From contig CAWFFV010000053.1 in the NCBI GenBank assembly GCA_963814985.1, positions 62,001 to 126,000 of the forward strand: a DNA stretch of 64,000 nt, written 5' to 3'. Position numbers and translations under genes: made by a program. Each line of letters begins with the position of its first letter. Position 1 is the first letter of the stretch. Below the pieces are notes generated by a model that did no database searches, was not told the DNA's origin, and saw only the letters and a program-made list of their open reading frames with translations. This document shows positions 28,194 to 37,723 of this stretch, in pieces. The DNA comes from CAWFFV01 sp963814985. Lineage in GTDB: Bacteria; Chloroflexota; Ktedonobacteria; Ktedonobacterales; Ktedonobacteraceae.

Positions 28194-28418
28194 CTAGTGA
28201 CAGCCGCAACCACCACCACCACAGCCACAACCCACAGAGGGAGCCATATCATAAGAGTCGCCTTCACTACTGCCTCGCTGCGAGGCAAAGACTGAGAGCA
28301 GGCGGCGTACTTTTTCACTTCGACACTTCATACAGACCACATCATCAGCATGGTTGTGGTTAACAAGAAGTTCAAATTTGGATTTGCAGTCTGGGCAATA
28401 ATATTCGTACAATGGCAT
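28194..28418 (-). CDS. FmdB-family zinc-ribbon protein
   Basis: A 74-residue protein beginning MPLYEYYCPDCKSKFELL, the hallmark of the FmdB/CxxC regulatory zinc-ribbon family, with the second pair CMKC at about 34-37. The C-terminus is Gly/Cys-rich (GCGCGGGGCGCH), another common feature. It was first described as a regulator of a formamidase operon, but most members have no known target. GGAGG precedes the ATG. Confidence 0.88.
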   Translation of the reverse strand: MPLYEYYCPDCKSKFELLVNHNHADDVVCMKCRSEKVRRLLSVFASQRGSSEGDSYDMAPSVGCGCGGGGCGCH

Positions 28419-28541
28419 AAGAAGTTACCTCCGGTTCGTGGAAAACGCTATAGTAACAGATATTGTAGTGTCTGGTTCCAATACCGTCAAGCTAAATCAT
28501 ATCACATTTGTTCATTGCGTGACGATAGATAGTCACAATGC

Positions 28542-28704
28542 GTAACTACTCAGGTTCCCTCGCCACCTGAGGTGGCTCGCCCTGGTTGTGTGTGGGTTAT
28601 ATCGCTCATGGTGGAGGTTGCGCCGCAACCTCCACCATGAGCGATATAACCCACACACAACGGTCTGCGAAGCGCCGAAGGCGCTGAGGAATCAGGAAAA
28701 GGAA
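28542..28704. repeat. Interspersed palindrome family, full-length copy
   Basis: Left end GTAACTACTCAGG...CGCCACCTGAGGTGGCTCG; core arms 28586-28620 and 28626-28660 are a perfect 35-bp inverted repeat around CGCCG; right end GCGAAGCGCCGAAGGCGCTG then GAGGAATCAGG and GGAAC. It lies directly upstream of ychF between divergent genes, so here it is not a terminator for either. Confidence 0.88.
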
Positions 28705-28713
28705 CATGATGTT

Positions 28714-29890
28714 ATGGCCCTTACTATAGGTATCATTGGTCTACCACAGAGCGGTAAGACAACCTTATTTAATGCCTTGACCAGGGCTGGTGCCCCCATC
28801 AGTGGCTATGCAACAAGTACTGTACAGGCTAACCTCGCGGTTGTGCAGGTGCCGGATGCTCGTCTTCCACCACTTGCCGAGATATTCAAACCTAAGAAAG
28901 TCACCTATACAACCGTCGAGTTTGTCGATGTTGCGGGTATGGGACAGGCCACTCAGGCTACCAGGGAGAAGCGTGAAGGGTTGAGTGCTGAATTTCTGGG
29001 GCATATTCGCAATGCCGATGCCCTGGCAATTGTGTTACGCACTTTTGCCAATAGCAACGTCCCACACGTTTATGAGACAATCGATCCTAACCGCGACCTG
29101 GATAGTCTCAACGCCGAACTCGCGCTTACCGATCTCACCTCAGTTGAGCGGCGTATCGAGCGTACAACCAAGGCAGCCAAGTCGGGTGATAAGAAGTATC
29201 AGCAAGAACTGGAAGTACTGCGGCGCTTACAGGATGCACTTAACGAACTCAAGTCTCGTCAGTCAGGTTGAGCTATCACCACAGGATCACGCTGTTCTCA
29301 GCGAACTATTCTTGCTGACGATGAAACCACGTATGTATGTGTTGAATGTTAGCGAGGATGTTCTGGGTGTTGCCAATGAGCTACTCGCAAAGATTGGCAC
29401 GGGTGAGCATGTGCAGCTTGATGCTCTTGCCGGGGAACTTCAGGGCATTGCCAGGGTTGCTCAGCGTGCGAAAGCGGAGGGAGCTGAGGTAGTTGCCGTC
29501 TCTGCCCGTCTGGAGGCCGAACTGGCAGAACTCCCGGAAGAAGATGCCCACGAGTATTTGGAATCGCTGGGTTTGCCACAGTTGGGAGCAGATCGTGTGA
29601 TCCAGGTCGGCTACCGTTTGCTTAATCTGATCACGTTTTTGACTGCTGGCGAGGATGAAGTGCGGGCCTGGACGGTCACAAAAGGCGCAAAGGCACCGGA
29701 AGCTGCTGGCAAGATTCATTCGGATATTGAACGCGGCTTTATCCGTGCCGAAGTGACGCGCTTTGAGGATTTCATGGCCTGTGGATCGTTTGCCGCTGCG
29801 ACAAAGAAGGGCTTACAGCGTCTTGAGGGGAAAGACTATGTTGTGCAAGATGGTGATATTGCTCACTTCAGGTTTAACGTAGGGAAATAG
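28714..29890 (+). CDS. ychF: Redox-regulated ATPase/GTPase YchF (frameshifted near 29265)
   Basis: Obg-like P-loop protein. G1 IGLPQSGKTTLFNAL is at residues 6-20, followed by VEFVDVAGMG (G3). YchF prefers ATP and interacts with ribosomes and the proteasome-like or oxidative stress machinery. The first frame stops at 29271 after ALNELKSRQ. Another frame continues VELSPQDHAVL, MKPRMYVLNVSED (G4 region), then the TGS-like C-terminus FLTAGEDEVRAWT and ending FRFNVGK. A single indel near 29265 accounts for it. The total of about 391 residues is slightly longer than the common 363. An intact gene is expected in most bacteria, so a sequencing error is likely. Confidence 0.92.
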
Positions 29891-29965
29891 CGGAAAATCA
29901 TTGTATATAATCTTAAAGAACCATCATCGTCGTGCAACACAATAAAGAATGGAGTAGATACCGCC

Positions 29966-31153
29966 ATGTCTGATGATGACTTGAAGTCCGAGATCGATGA
30001 GCTTATTCCTGATCTGGTGGCGATGCGCCGCGATTTACATGAGCATCCCGAACTGGCCTTTGAGGAGGTACGTACCTCTGGAATTGTTGCACAAAGGCTA
30101 CGTGCTCTTGGGTTAGAAGTGCAAACAGGCATTGCCAGGACCGGTGTTGTTGGGCTGCTACGCGGTGGATCGAGCAAGGCCAACGCAAAAACTATCGCTA
30201 TTCGTGCCGACATCGATGCATTACCTATCCATGAACTCAATGAGATAGATTACCGCTCACAGGTTGATGGTAAGATGCATGCATGTGGACATGATGGACA
30301 TACTTCCATTGCATTGACAGTTGCTGGTATTCTGAACAAGCGTCGCGCAGGACTAACAGGCAATGTAAAATTTATTTTTCAGCCTGCTGAAGAAACAGTT
30401 GGTGGAGCCCTGCCTATGGTCGAGGAAGGCGTGATGCAAGGGGTTGATGGCGTGATTGGGTTGCACCTCTTCAGTAGCTATAAATTGGGGCGTGTTGGCG
30501 TGCGCGCAGGTGCTACTTTTGCCAGTGCAGACAGATTCGTGCTGACTGTCAAGGGTAAAGGCGGCCATGCTGCCATGCCAAGTGAAGCAGTTGACCCTAT
30601 CGTGATCGCTGCATATATCGTCACGGCCCTGCAAACGCTGATTAGTCGCGAAACCTCGCCATTCAGTCCTGCGGTGATCACCATTGGCACAATCAATGCG
30701 GGTTCTGCTTTCAATATTATTCCTGAGCAGGCAGTACTACAGGGAACGATGCGTTCTTTTAGCAAGGAACATCGTGAGAAATTATTACGGCGTATCAAGG
30801 AAATGACACAGGGTATTGCCTCGACAATGGGAGGAGCCTGTGAAGTGGAGATGATTGATGGCTGTCCGCCCTGTACGAACGATCCTGCGATGACCGAGTT
30901 TGTACGGCATGCAGCGGTGGCCTCAGTGGGAGAGCAGAAGGTAGATGAGGGCGAGGATGTGATGACCACCGGCAGTGATGATATGGCCCATTTCCTCAAT
31001 GCTGTCCCCGGCTGCTACTTCATTGTAGGAGCACAAAATGAGGCAAAAGATGCGAAATATCCTCATCACCATCCCCGTTTCAATATTGACGAGGATGCAC
31101 TACCGATAGCAGTTGAAGTGTTAACTCGTGCAGCCTTAGAGTTCTTAAAGTAA
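29966..31153 (+). CDS. M20-family amidohydrolase/peptidase
   Basis: A 395-residue metallo-amidohydrolase of the M20D (HipO/IAA-amino acid hydrolase) group. Metal ligands: HACGHDGHTS (about residues 110-119), the catalytic Glu pair QPAEETVGGA, and HHHPRFNIDEDAL at the C-terminus. The dimerisation lid occupies about 185-295. The family cleaves N-acyl or N-carbamoyl amino acids; the substrate here is unknown. The ATG follows GGAG at about eight bases. It is a single gene, with a large palindrome after its stop. Confidence 0.9.
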   Translation: MSDDDLKSEIDELIPDLVAMRRDLHEHPELAFEEVRTSGIVAQRLRALGLEVQTGIARTGVVGLLRGGSSKANAKTIAIRADIDALPIHELNEIDYRSQVDGKMHACGHDGHTSIALTVAGILNKRRAGLTGNVKFIFQPAEETVGGALPMVEEGVMQGVDGVIGLHLFSSYKLGRVGVRAGATFASADRFVLTVKGKGGHAAMPSEAVDPIVIAAYIVTALQTLISRETSPFSPAVITIGTINAGSAFNIIPEQAVLQGTMRSFSKEHREKLLRRIKEMTQGIASTMGGACEVEMIDGCPPCTNDPAMTEFVRHAAVASVGEQKVDEGEDVMTTGSDDMAHFLNAVPGCYFIVGAQNEAKDAKYPHHHPRFNIDEDALPIAVEVLTRAALEFLK

Positions 31154-31231
31154 ATTAAGTGTGGATTGTGTTGCTCGTGGCGGAGGTTGCGGCGCAACCT
31201 CCGCCACGAGCAACACAATCCACACTTAATT
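31153..31231. repeat. Core-type palindrome between convergent genes
   Basis: 38-bp perfect arms (31153-31190 and 31194-31231) around GGC. The arms contain GTGTGGATTGTGTTGCTCGTGG, a variant of the cores elsewhere. It overlaps the end of the peptidase and stops one base before the SbcD-like stop, which suggests a shared terminator. Confidence 0.85.
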
Positions 31232-32566
31232 CTATGAGTCTAATAAAGCTGTTCGTTTCTCGCGTAAGAACAACGCAATCTGTGCCGGGTCTTCCTTCTC
31301 TATGGCACGTTGCTTAAGTTCAGCCAGCACGCCGCTCCATTGTTCTTTAGCCGACAAGTAGCGGTTGTCGCGTCCCACCAGTTCTTCAAAGATACGGCGC
31401 TCCAACTCGTGCCAGACGGAACGGTCACGCCCATCGATCTCATTATCATCGGGAATGTAGTCCTGGTCATTGGTATGATTGTCAATACGTACATAGAGCG
31501 GCTGGAAATAATTCCGAACGATCTCTTCCATATGTGGCTGATCAAGTGACCCGGCATCAAAGCCCAGGGTCCCGACCAGATGTATTTGCACCAGAGGGGG
31601 AAGGGTCGTCTCCTTCTGGTATCCAGGTCCCTCACGTCGGCAATAGTCTTCGAGGCGAGCGTAGAGTGCATTTGGCGTGCTAAGTCCGTCCACACGTAAC
31701 TCATGGCGTACATAGGGACGGCGCTTGCTCTTGATATGCTCAGTATGGTGGAAACGTTCTGGCTTGTCAGGATCAATGATGCGTTCCGGCTCGTCGGTAT
31801 CGATTTTGACGTAATAGTAGCCACGGTCATCCCACTGGGTTTCTTCTGCACTGCATGTCTCGGTAGAGCCAGGATTGTACATCCAGCATTCAACCTCATA
31901 GGGTTTATGAACATGGCCCAGAGCCAGATAATCAACATAGGTTTGCAGCGGCTGGAATTGCGCTCTCGTGGGTAGACCCTGGACACGTGCAACCATACCA
32001 TCAATGCCAGTATGTAGCATCAGGAGGCGGTACTCAACGCCGCTGGCATCTTCTTCGGCACGGACTGCCTCCATAGCCTGGGCCATACCCTCAAGGCTAC
32101 GTGCTATCGATGCGCCCTGCCAGGGAAGACCATAAACACGCAGGCGTCCGCCCATCAGATCGATATATGCTCCCAGCATATTGTCTGGTTGCCATTTTGT
32201 GATAAGTGGTACACCGTCCTGCATAACGGGAGAGAGCAGGGTCAAATAACCCTGGTGGCACAAAAATTGGAGCCAGGAGATGCCATCACGATAGTAACTA
32301 CGATCATGGTTGCCTTCAATAGCTATGACTGGAATACCTAGATCTTTGAGTCTCTTTAGTCCGTCAATAGCATGAATGAGTGTAAGAGCATCAATTGCTC
32401 GTTTGTTAAAGAGATCGCCGGCGATGACCATAAAATCAACTTTACGATCGATGGCATCATCGATAATCTTCCAGAATACACGGCTAAAGTCATTAAAACG
32501 CTCACGCACACCATACTGTTCATAACCCAGGTGTGTATCAGCAATGTGGATAAAAGAAGCTTGCAT
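31232..32566 (-). CDS. SbcD/Mre11-type DNA exonuclease
   Basis: A 444-residue calcineurin-like phosphoesterase with the Mre11 nuclease motifs: HIADTHLGYEQYG (residues 6-18), AGDLFNKR, EGNHDRS, MLHTG and LGHVHKP. The Mre11 capping domain and a C-terminal helical tail follow. It would process DNA ends with an SbcC/Rad50 ATPase, but no such gene is adjacent. The symbol sbcD is plausible but bacterial-archaeal Mre11 subtypes cannot be separated by eye. Confidence 0.85.
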   Translation of the reverse strand: MQASFIHIADTHLGYEQYGVRERFNDFSRVFWKIIDDAIDRKVDFMVIAGDLFNKRAIDALTLIHAIDGLKRLKDLGIPVIAIEGNHDRSYYRDGISWLQFLCHQGYLTLLSPVMQDGVPLITKWQPDNMLGAYIDLMGGRLRVYGLPWQGASIARSLEGMAQAMEAVRAEEDASGVEYRLLMLHTGIDGMVARVQGLPTRAQFQPLQTYVDYLALGHVHKPYEVECWMYNPGSTETCSAEETQWDDRGYYYVKIDTDEPERIIDPDKPERFHHTEHIKSKRRPYVRHELRVDGLSTPNALYARLEDYCRREGPGYQKETTLPPLVQIHLVGTLGFDAGSLDQPHMEEIVRNYFQPLYVRIDNHTNDQDYIPDDNEIDGRDRSVWHELERRIFEELVGRDNRYLSAKEQWSGVLAELKQRAIEKEDPAQIALFLREKRTALLDS

Positions 32567-32584
32567 ATTTTTCCCCGATCTAGT

Positions 32585-32977
32585 TTATCCAGGTCCTGTC
32601 ATCCAGGCACGAATACCGGCGGCGACCATGATGAGTGCTCCAATACTGAAGATCAGGACATCCCGGCGCGGATTCTTGCCACTGGTCGTATAGGTCCAGG
32701 CCACTGGAAGCGCCAGGGCCACAATACCTCCATAGACATAGTGCAGATAATAGAGGCCAGTGCCCGTTCCTGGTTTCTTACCCAGGAGAACCATGGTGAG
32801 GCCCAGGAGTCCTTGTAGTACGCCCAGACCGATAGCGACTCGTAGCATGATATACCAGGAATGAGCCTTCTCGTTCTTTGTGAAGTAGAGGATGAGGCCC
32901 CAGATACCTGCTAGAGCGGCTGCAGTAATAACCAGATAGACATTATATGTGTGAAGCGTGATGATGAAGTCTACCAA
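32585..32977 (-). CDS. Small four-helix membrane protein, unknown function
   Basis: 131 residues if it starts at the TTG at 32977, which has GGAGG nine bases upstream; the frame is open further up to 33097 without a site. Four helices are visible (about 8-28, 38-60, 72-92 and 100-120) with short loops. Histidines in TLHTYNVY and YYLHYVYGG lie near helix ends, so heme or metal binding is possible but speculative. It follows on the opposite side of the SbcD-like gene start by 18 bases and could be its upstream partner in a transcript. Confidence 0.6.
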   Translation of the reverse strand: MVDFIITLHTYNVYLVITAAALAGIWGLILYFTKNEKAHSWYIMLRVAIGLGVLQGLLGLTMVLLGKKPGTGTGLYYLHYVYGGIVALALPVAWTYTTSGKNPRRDVLIFSIGALIMVAAGIRAWMTGPG

Positions 32978-33273
32978 TGTTATGCTCCTCCATGTCGCAA
33001 CTAGTTGGCGACATGTCCTGTGAACAATTCTTTTTGTAGCATTGAAATAGTGGAACTCTACCAGCCCTACTATAGCGTGTGTATGATGGAATGGCAAGTG
33101 GGGAACTTTTTTCCGTGAAAAGGCGTCTTAACTGTGGAAGCACTTCTTGCTGGTATCTTTGGCAGTAACACGACATTCGCGTCCAACAGAGTAACGTAAT
33201 GAGCGGGACTGGCATAACAGTAAGTTGCGTTTTTCAGTGATACTTGTTGTGGTGCCAAGAAAGGAACAATCTT

Positions 33274-33759
33274 ATGCGCGGTAAAGCTTCGTCTCTCCTG
33301 GGTCTCGTACTTTTCATCCCCTTAATTGTCTTTGCATTAGTTGGCTGTGGTGCCAACCACGGATCAACCGTTGGTTCCTCTGCCCCATCGTCATCTGTAC
33401 CCTCACCCGTTGCACTGAAATGTGGAACGGTAGCATTTTCTCCTCGTGGAACCACGACAGACGCAGGTCTCGCTGGTAAAGCAGGAGATTGTTTCTGGCA
33501 AGCCTATCAGCAATGTAGTCCCGTCTCATTCGTCTTGAGTGTTTCTGGTATTGACACTGTAACCACACATACCTTTACGCTTGAGAAGAAAAACAATCAA
33601 TGTGTGGTCACCGAGGCAGTTCAACACCGTATCATACCTCGCCCTGCCAGTGCACCTCAAGTGTATACCTGTACAAATGTAAACAATGTCGCCGGCGTAT
33701 TACATTTTGTAGGGTGTGGTGCAGATGGCACGATGGTAGTACCAACAACGGGGAAATAA
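33274..33759 (+). CDS. Secreted lipoprotein, unknown function
   Basis: A 161-residue protein starting MRGKASSLLG with an n-region, a hydrophobic stretch and a lipobox ending ALVGC at about residue 25, so it should be lipid-anchored outside the cell. The mature part begins with a Ser/Pro-rich linker and has six cysteines (for example KAGDCFW, QQCSP, YTCTN, FVGCGADG) that could form disulfides. GGAAC lies upstream of the ATG. I recognise no family. Confidence 0.7.
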   Translation: MRGKASSLLGLVLFIPLIVFALVGCGANHGSTVGSSAPSSSVPSPVALKCGTVAFSPRGTTTDAGLAGKAGDCFWQAYQQCSPVSFVLSVSGIDTVTTHTFTLEKKNNQCVVTEAVQHRIIPRPASAPQVYTCTNVNNVAGVLHFVGCGADGTMVVPTTGK

Positions 33760-33775
33760 TCAACCTGCCGGGTGC

Positions 33776-33890
33776 CTCACTCTCGTTTTATTGTCAGCGG
33801 CGGAGTTTGCGGCGCAAACTCCGCCGCTGACAATAAAAACCTACGAAGCGCCTGTGGCGCTGAGGAATCAGGAAAAGGGAACCTGCTTCT
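33776..33890. repeat. Interspersed palindrome family, full core and right end
   Basis: Core arms 33786-33810 and 33814-33838 are a perfect 25-bp inverted repeat around GGC. The right end follows: GAAGCGCCTGTGGCGCTGAG, GAATCAGG and GGGAACC. The left end is eroded to GTGCCTCACTCTCG. It sits between the lipoprotein and the convergent galU-like gene. Confidence 0.82.
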
Positions 33891-34759
33891 CAACCTGTTG
33901 CTAAAACTTGCTGTAGATATGTCCGCAATGCAGGTGCAATATCCGGGCGCTTGAGTGCATAGGCAATAGAGGTAGTCAACAAACCAAGCGGATTGCCAGT
34001 ATCATAGCGTGTACCCGCAAAATGGATACCGTGGCAATGGCCTGCCAGTGCTTGCATCTGAAGAGCATCAGTGATCTGAATTTCGCCACCTCTCCCTGGT
34101 GGAGTCTGCTCGATCAATGCAAAAATATCTGGTGTCAAGATATAACGCCCTGCTACTGCCAGGTCGGAAGGAGCTTCGGCAAGTGGAGGTTTCTCGACAA
34201 GATGTGTGACCTGTGACACGCTGTCGTCAAGGTGTGTAACGGATGCAATACCATAAGAAGAAATAAGCTCAGGAGGCGAAGTGAAGAGTGAGAGTACTGA
34301 TCCCTGATATTTTGCATAGACATCCATCATCTGTGATAGCCAGGGTGTCTCTGGAGCAACGAGTTCATCACCGAGCATAACGACAAATGGCTCATCTCCG
34401 ACGAGAGTCCTGGCACACAAGATAGCATGGCCCAATCCAAGTGCTTCCGATTGTCGCACCGCAGTATAGGTTGCCATCGTTTGTATCTGACGCAGTTCCT
34501 CTAATTCTTTCAGCTTACCCTTACGTTCCAGGGTCTGTTCCAACTCAGGAAAAAGATCAAAGTGGTCTTCAATGCTGCGTTTACTGCGACTCGTAACAAA
34601 AATAATTTCTTCAATGCCAGCGCTAACAGCTTCTTCGACGAGATATTGCAGGATAGGTTTATCAACCAGTGGAAGCATCTCTTTTGGTATGACTTTACTG
34701 GCTGGTAATACACGTGTTCCCAGGCCAGCAACAGGTAACACTGCTTTGCGAATACGCAT
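33890..34759 (-). CDS. galU: UTP-glucose-1-phosphate uridylyltransferase
   Basis: A 289-residue nucleotidyltransferase. N-terminal KAVLPVAGLGTRVLPASK and PKEMLPLVDKP form the UTP-binding loop, with EEIIFVTSRSKRSIEDHFD next, VMLGDELV at the metal site, and VEKPP. It makes UDP-glucose for cell-envelope polymers and, with OtsA in this window, for trehalose. ATG at 34759 follows GAGGAGG by five bases. The C-terminus ends just inside a palindrome element. Confidence 0.93.
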   Translation of the reverse strand: MRIRKAVLPVAGLGTRVLPASKVIPKEMLPLVDKPILQYLVEEAVSAGIEEIIFVTSRSKRSIEDHFDLFPELEQTLERKGKLKELEELRQIQTMATYTAVRQSEALGLGHAILCARTLVGDEPFVVMLGDELVAPETPWLSQMMDVYAKYQGSVLSLFTSPPELISSYGIASVTHLDDSVSQVTHLVEKPPLAEAPSDLAVAGRYILTPDIFALIEQTPPGRGGEIQITDALQMQALAGHCHGIHFAGTRYDTGNPLGLLTTSIAYALKRPDIAPALRTYLQQVLATG

Positions 34760-34875
34760 CAATCCTCCTCAAAACACAAACAGTTCTTTGTTTCGCTTTT
34801 CGTCTGTTACCTATTGTAATCGCTAAAACTACTCAGAGTCAATCTGAAAATGATGGAGATGCCCTGATGATTTTT

Positions 34876-35416
34876 TTACACTTCTACCTCAACCAGAAGT
34901 TTACGACGATAGCGGCGCTGGTGCCAGACCCACCAGGCAATCCCTAGAACAGGCGTAGAACCGATGATCCAGGCAAGCCAGGAAGGCATCGCCCCTGGTG
35001 CCGCTACCGTTACAGGGACACTGGCAGTGGCATGCCCCTGAGGTCCATCGAGTCTGAGCAACAATCTGCCATGCTCCCTTCACAGGGAGACGAAGCGAGC
35101 CTTTCAATGTGCCCTGCGCCCCCACTACAGGAATCAGGGGAGCATAGAGATTCACCGCATCAGTGCCCAAACCTGGCTGTGCGATGATCTGACCGGAGAG
35201 ACGAAGTGTGTTATTGTGGGGAACAACGGTCACATCAAATGCTTGATCGGTAAAGGGTGGGTCCTGGGAGAAATTGATATCAATAAGATAAGGACCAGCA
35301 TAGAGTTCCTCGGTGCTGGCTGGTCCACTGCTAGCCCGGACAATCCCTGGTGCCAGGACAAGTAACCACATGAGTATTATCACACAACATGAGCTAATGA
35401 TAAGGGCTCTATACAC
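34876..35416 (-). CDS. YtkA/FixH-like secreted domain protein with C-terminal membrane anchor (frameshifted near 35057)
   Basis: A signal peptide (residues 1-28, cleavage near VRASS) precedes a beta-sandwich domain: DINFSQDPPFTDQAFDVTVV, then LKGSLRLPVKGAWQIVAQ. The frame slips here: the continuation LRLDGPQGHATASVPVTVAA, a C-terminal helix (SWLAWIIGSTPVLGIAWWVW) and a basic tail lie in another frame ending at 34876. With one base corrected near 35057 the protein is about 180 residues. Such domains occur next to copper or cytochrome oxidase assembly proteins. The polytopic protein encoded downstream of the repeat is the likely partner, by position only. Confidence 0.65.
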
Positions 35417-35461
35417 TGTAGTCGCTCCTTAAAAAATTGTAATTTTTGTCGTGACCACCCA

Positions 35462-35545
35462 CCTATTCCTCAGCGCCTTCGGCGCTTCCTAAGCCGTTTT
35501 GTGCAGGTTTTGTCGCCAGTGGCGAGCAGATCCGAGTAGCTATCC
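35462..35545. repeat. Interspersed palindrome family, partial inverted copy
   Basis: Reads TTCCTCAGCGCCTTCGGCGCTTC, the complement of the family's right end, then TTTTGTGCAGGTTTTGTCGCC and GTGGCGAGCAGATCCGAGTAG, the complement of the left end. The long core is reduced to about 25 bases. Confidence 0.7.
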
Positions 35546-35549
35546 TTTA

Positions 35550-36782
35550 TCAACGTGTGCTCAAACGCCAGATGTCACCAAAATCAATTCCCCAGATTGT
35601 TCCAAGTAGTCCAGCGATGAGTATGACAGGCACAGCAAGAAGGGTGGCGGATAACTTCAGATCGAGAGGGATAATCACACCTGGCTCATTCAGAAACGCT
35701 TGTACCAGATTCGGAGTCCACATGACAATACATGAGGCAAGTACCATTTCTGGTAGTGTAATAATGAAGCTAAGCAACCAGGCATAACGTATCTTATCAC
35801 TCAGCTTTTTCCCATGACGCACCTGCCAGAAGCCGATACCATCGACAATGAATGCCGAGATGATGAGGTATAGTGGTATCAGGGCATCACTCCATCTGTA
35901 GTAGGGTATGTTGCCAGCGATACGATAGTGCAGACTTTGTTGTTCAACAGCGGTGCGAATCGCCCAGGGGACAAACAGTTCGGTTACTACTGTGTAGACC
36001 AGAAGCAGTAAAACCATACATGTCGCTGCCCCTGGTCGAGAGGTGAAACGTACGGCGCTGATCAGACATAAGGCTCCACAAGCTGTCGCGGGTAGGAGAT
36101 AGGTTGGAATGCGTAAAAGGCCAAGTTCGACGATGGGGAATTGCAAAAAACCAGTCAGAGTCAGATTTAGCAGCCCGGCGGTCGTCATGAGGACAGACCA
36201 TTCAAGTAAGGTAAGTCCCAGGAAGCGACGCGATACAATGCCAGCTTTACGATCAATGACAGCTTCAGATGCGAAAACATAGACCATTCCAAGTGAACCA
36301 ATGAATGCGCCAGTGACACCCATCATATGGAAGGGTGCCCATAGAGCAATATCGATACCGTACAACTGATGCCAGTAGTTATCGAGCGGTGCTGCTACCA
36401 ATGCGGTAAAAGCTCCAAAGCCTGTGACAATGAAGCCGAGTGGTGCATGGAAGATCCTGAAGATACGCACTGTCGATTGATCATTCACTCCTATGGCTCC
36501 TCGTCGATAGCGCAAGGTTTCTGCCAGCACAACGCCCAGTGCGATCAATCCTGCACCGGTTACGCAAGAGTAGATCAGCGTGTGAGGCGGTGTCCAGAAC
36601 CAGTCACGTCCAACGTATGCATGCCATTCTCGATCCCAGGTTGCCCCTAGTTGTCCTTGAAAGAGAAAGAAGAGCATAAACCACCCACTGATGCGACGTA
36701 ACCTGCGCTCTACCAGATCTGGCCGCGCCTGTTCTTGTATGCCAGCAGTTATCCCAATTGCCTGAATCTCTGATTGCGCCAT
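35550..36782 (-). CDS. Polytopic membrane protein, unknown function
   Basis: 410 residues with about ten helices. A hydrophilic N-terminus (1-28) is followed by helix 1, and then GATWDREWHAYVGRDWFWTPPH with several Trp, His and Asp residues outside the membrane. Histidines near helix ends (WHQLYG, FHMMGV, LIYSCVT region) might bind metal or heme, but I see no defined motif. It is on the same strand as, and upstream of, the YtkA/FixH-like gene. The ATG at 36782 has AGGAG about ten bases upstream. Confidence 0.65.
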   Translation of the reverse strand: MAQSEIQAIGITAGIQEQARPDLVERRLRRISGWFMLFFLFQGQLGATWDREWHAYVGRDWFWTPPHTLIYSCVTGAGLIALGVVLAETLRYRRGAIGVNDQSTVRIFRIFHAPLGFIVTGFGAFTALVAAPLDNYWHQLYGIDIALWAPFHMMGVTGAFIGSLGMVYVFASEAVIDRKAGIVSRRFLGLTLLEWSVLMTTAGLLNLTLTGFLQFPIVELGLLRIPTYLLPATACGALCLISAVRFTSRPGAATCMVLLLLVYTVVTELFVPWAIRTAVEQQSLHYRIAGNIPYYRWSDALIPLYLIISAFIVDGIGFWQVRHGKKLSDKIRYAWLLSFIITLPEMVLASCIVMWTPNLVQAFLNEPGVIIPLDLKLSATLLAVPVILIAGLLGTIWGIDFGDIWRLSTR

Positions 36783-37054
36783 ATCGAGTAACTCCTCCTT
36801 GATGAATATACAATGGTATAAATCACACTCTTAAGCTCAGAAATCCTCCTCATACTGGCCTTGCGGTCACCGTCGATGAAAATAGTGAGGCTGAATATCA
36901 GGCAGTATATAGGCCGAGGACAGTAGCACAGGGCATCTCCTTTGGGTTTTTCTTTTCAGTCTCGCACAATATTGCAGTGATTAGCAAATGATTACCCCAT
37001 CTAGAGAATAAATGCCCACTTTTTGCAGAGTAGTCGATTATAGAAGTGAAATTT

Positions 37055-37182
37055 GTAGGGGCGCGGTTTACAAGCTCACATTGCATCAACAGCATAACAG
37101 GCTTGTGAACCGCGCCCTTACAATATACGTTGGCACGGCTTAACGGGCTTGTAAACCGCGCCCTTACAATATGCGTTGGCAC
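37055..37182. repeat. GCGCGGTTTACAAGC repeat family, inverted pair plus extra right arm
   Basis: GTAGGGGCGCGGTTTACAAGC (37055-37075) faces GCTTGTGAACCGCGCCCTTAC (37101-37121). The right arm with its flank AATATRCGTTGGCAC is then repeated in tandem at about 37146-37182. The size and terminal inverted repeats look like a non-autonomous element, but no target duplication is clear. Nothing else is seen between 36783 and 37192. Confidence 0.7.
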
Positions 37183-37192
37183 AGATATATCT

Positions 37193-37723
37193 TCAAACGC
37201 CAGAGAGCATGGCCTCTAGAATATCAGCGGAACACTGCAACCTCAAGCATTGCCTGATCTTTAGAGCACGAAACACCAGCCGTCTTGCGGGTGAAATCAT
37301 TGGCAACGCCACTGACGAATCGATCAGTTCTGGTGCAACAACCGTGTATTCTTTCCCTTTCCACTAAATCGTACAGCGGCCAGCGGCCAGGATATTGCGA
37401 CACCAGTCAACATCACTCCCATAGGGTAGTGGAATAATGAAACCATTGGGGGTTGACTCAACGACAACGGGCGTGGAGTACATGCGTCCGGAGTGACGTC
37501 CCACATGGTGGACAACTGCATATGGACTACGGTGATGGCCTGCAACTGTCAGCACAGCAGGATTGAGAAACCTCTTATTGAACTGACGGACCCTATTGAG
37601 GAATCGTTTCAGTCCTCCGATAGCAAAAACAATGACCAGCACCAGAAGCAGGATACTGAGTATCCTAACAGGCCAACGGATCTCCTCAGTCGTACGCTTC
37701 TTCCTTATATCACGTGAATTCAT
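37193..37723 (-). CDS. Deazaflavin (F420)-dependent nitroreductase-like protein, interrupted by an in-frame stop
   Basis: The N-terminus has a membrane helix (about residues 20-40), then the DUF385 fold: FLNPAVLTVAGHHRSPYAVVHHVGRHSGRMYSTPVVV, GFIIPLPYG, DWCRNILAAGRCTI. A TAG at 37364-37366 interrupts the family's next strand, which continues in the same frame as WKGKEYTVVAPELIDS and on to a TGA at 37193. CAG to TAG explains it (family residues around here are usually polar). The fold binds F420 or FMN in Actinobacteria and Chloroflexota. The ATG at 37723 follows AGGAAAG; the frame extends to 37753. Confidence 0.72.

Noticed and set aside
31300..32004. 234-codon minus-strand frame within the SbcD-like gene
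   Set aside because: Shadow frame; the main frame carries all the Mre11 nuclease motifs.
22366..37366. Stop-codon recoding (TAA or TAG read as Gln)
   Set aside because: TAA, TAG and TGA all end many intact genes here at proper positions, so reassignment is not supported by two cases.
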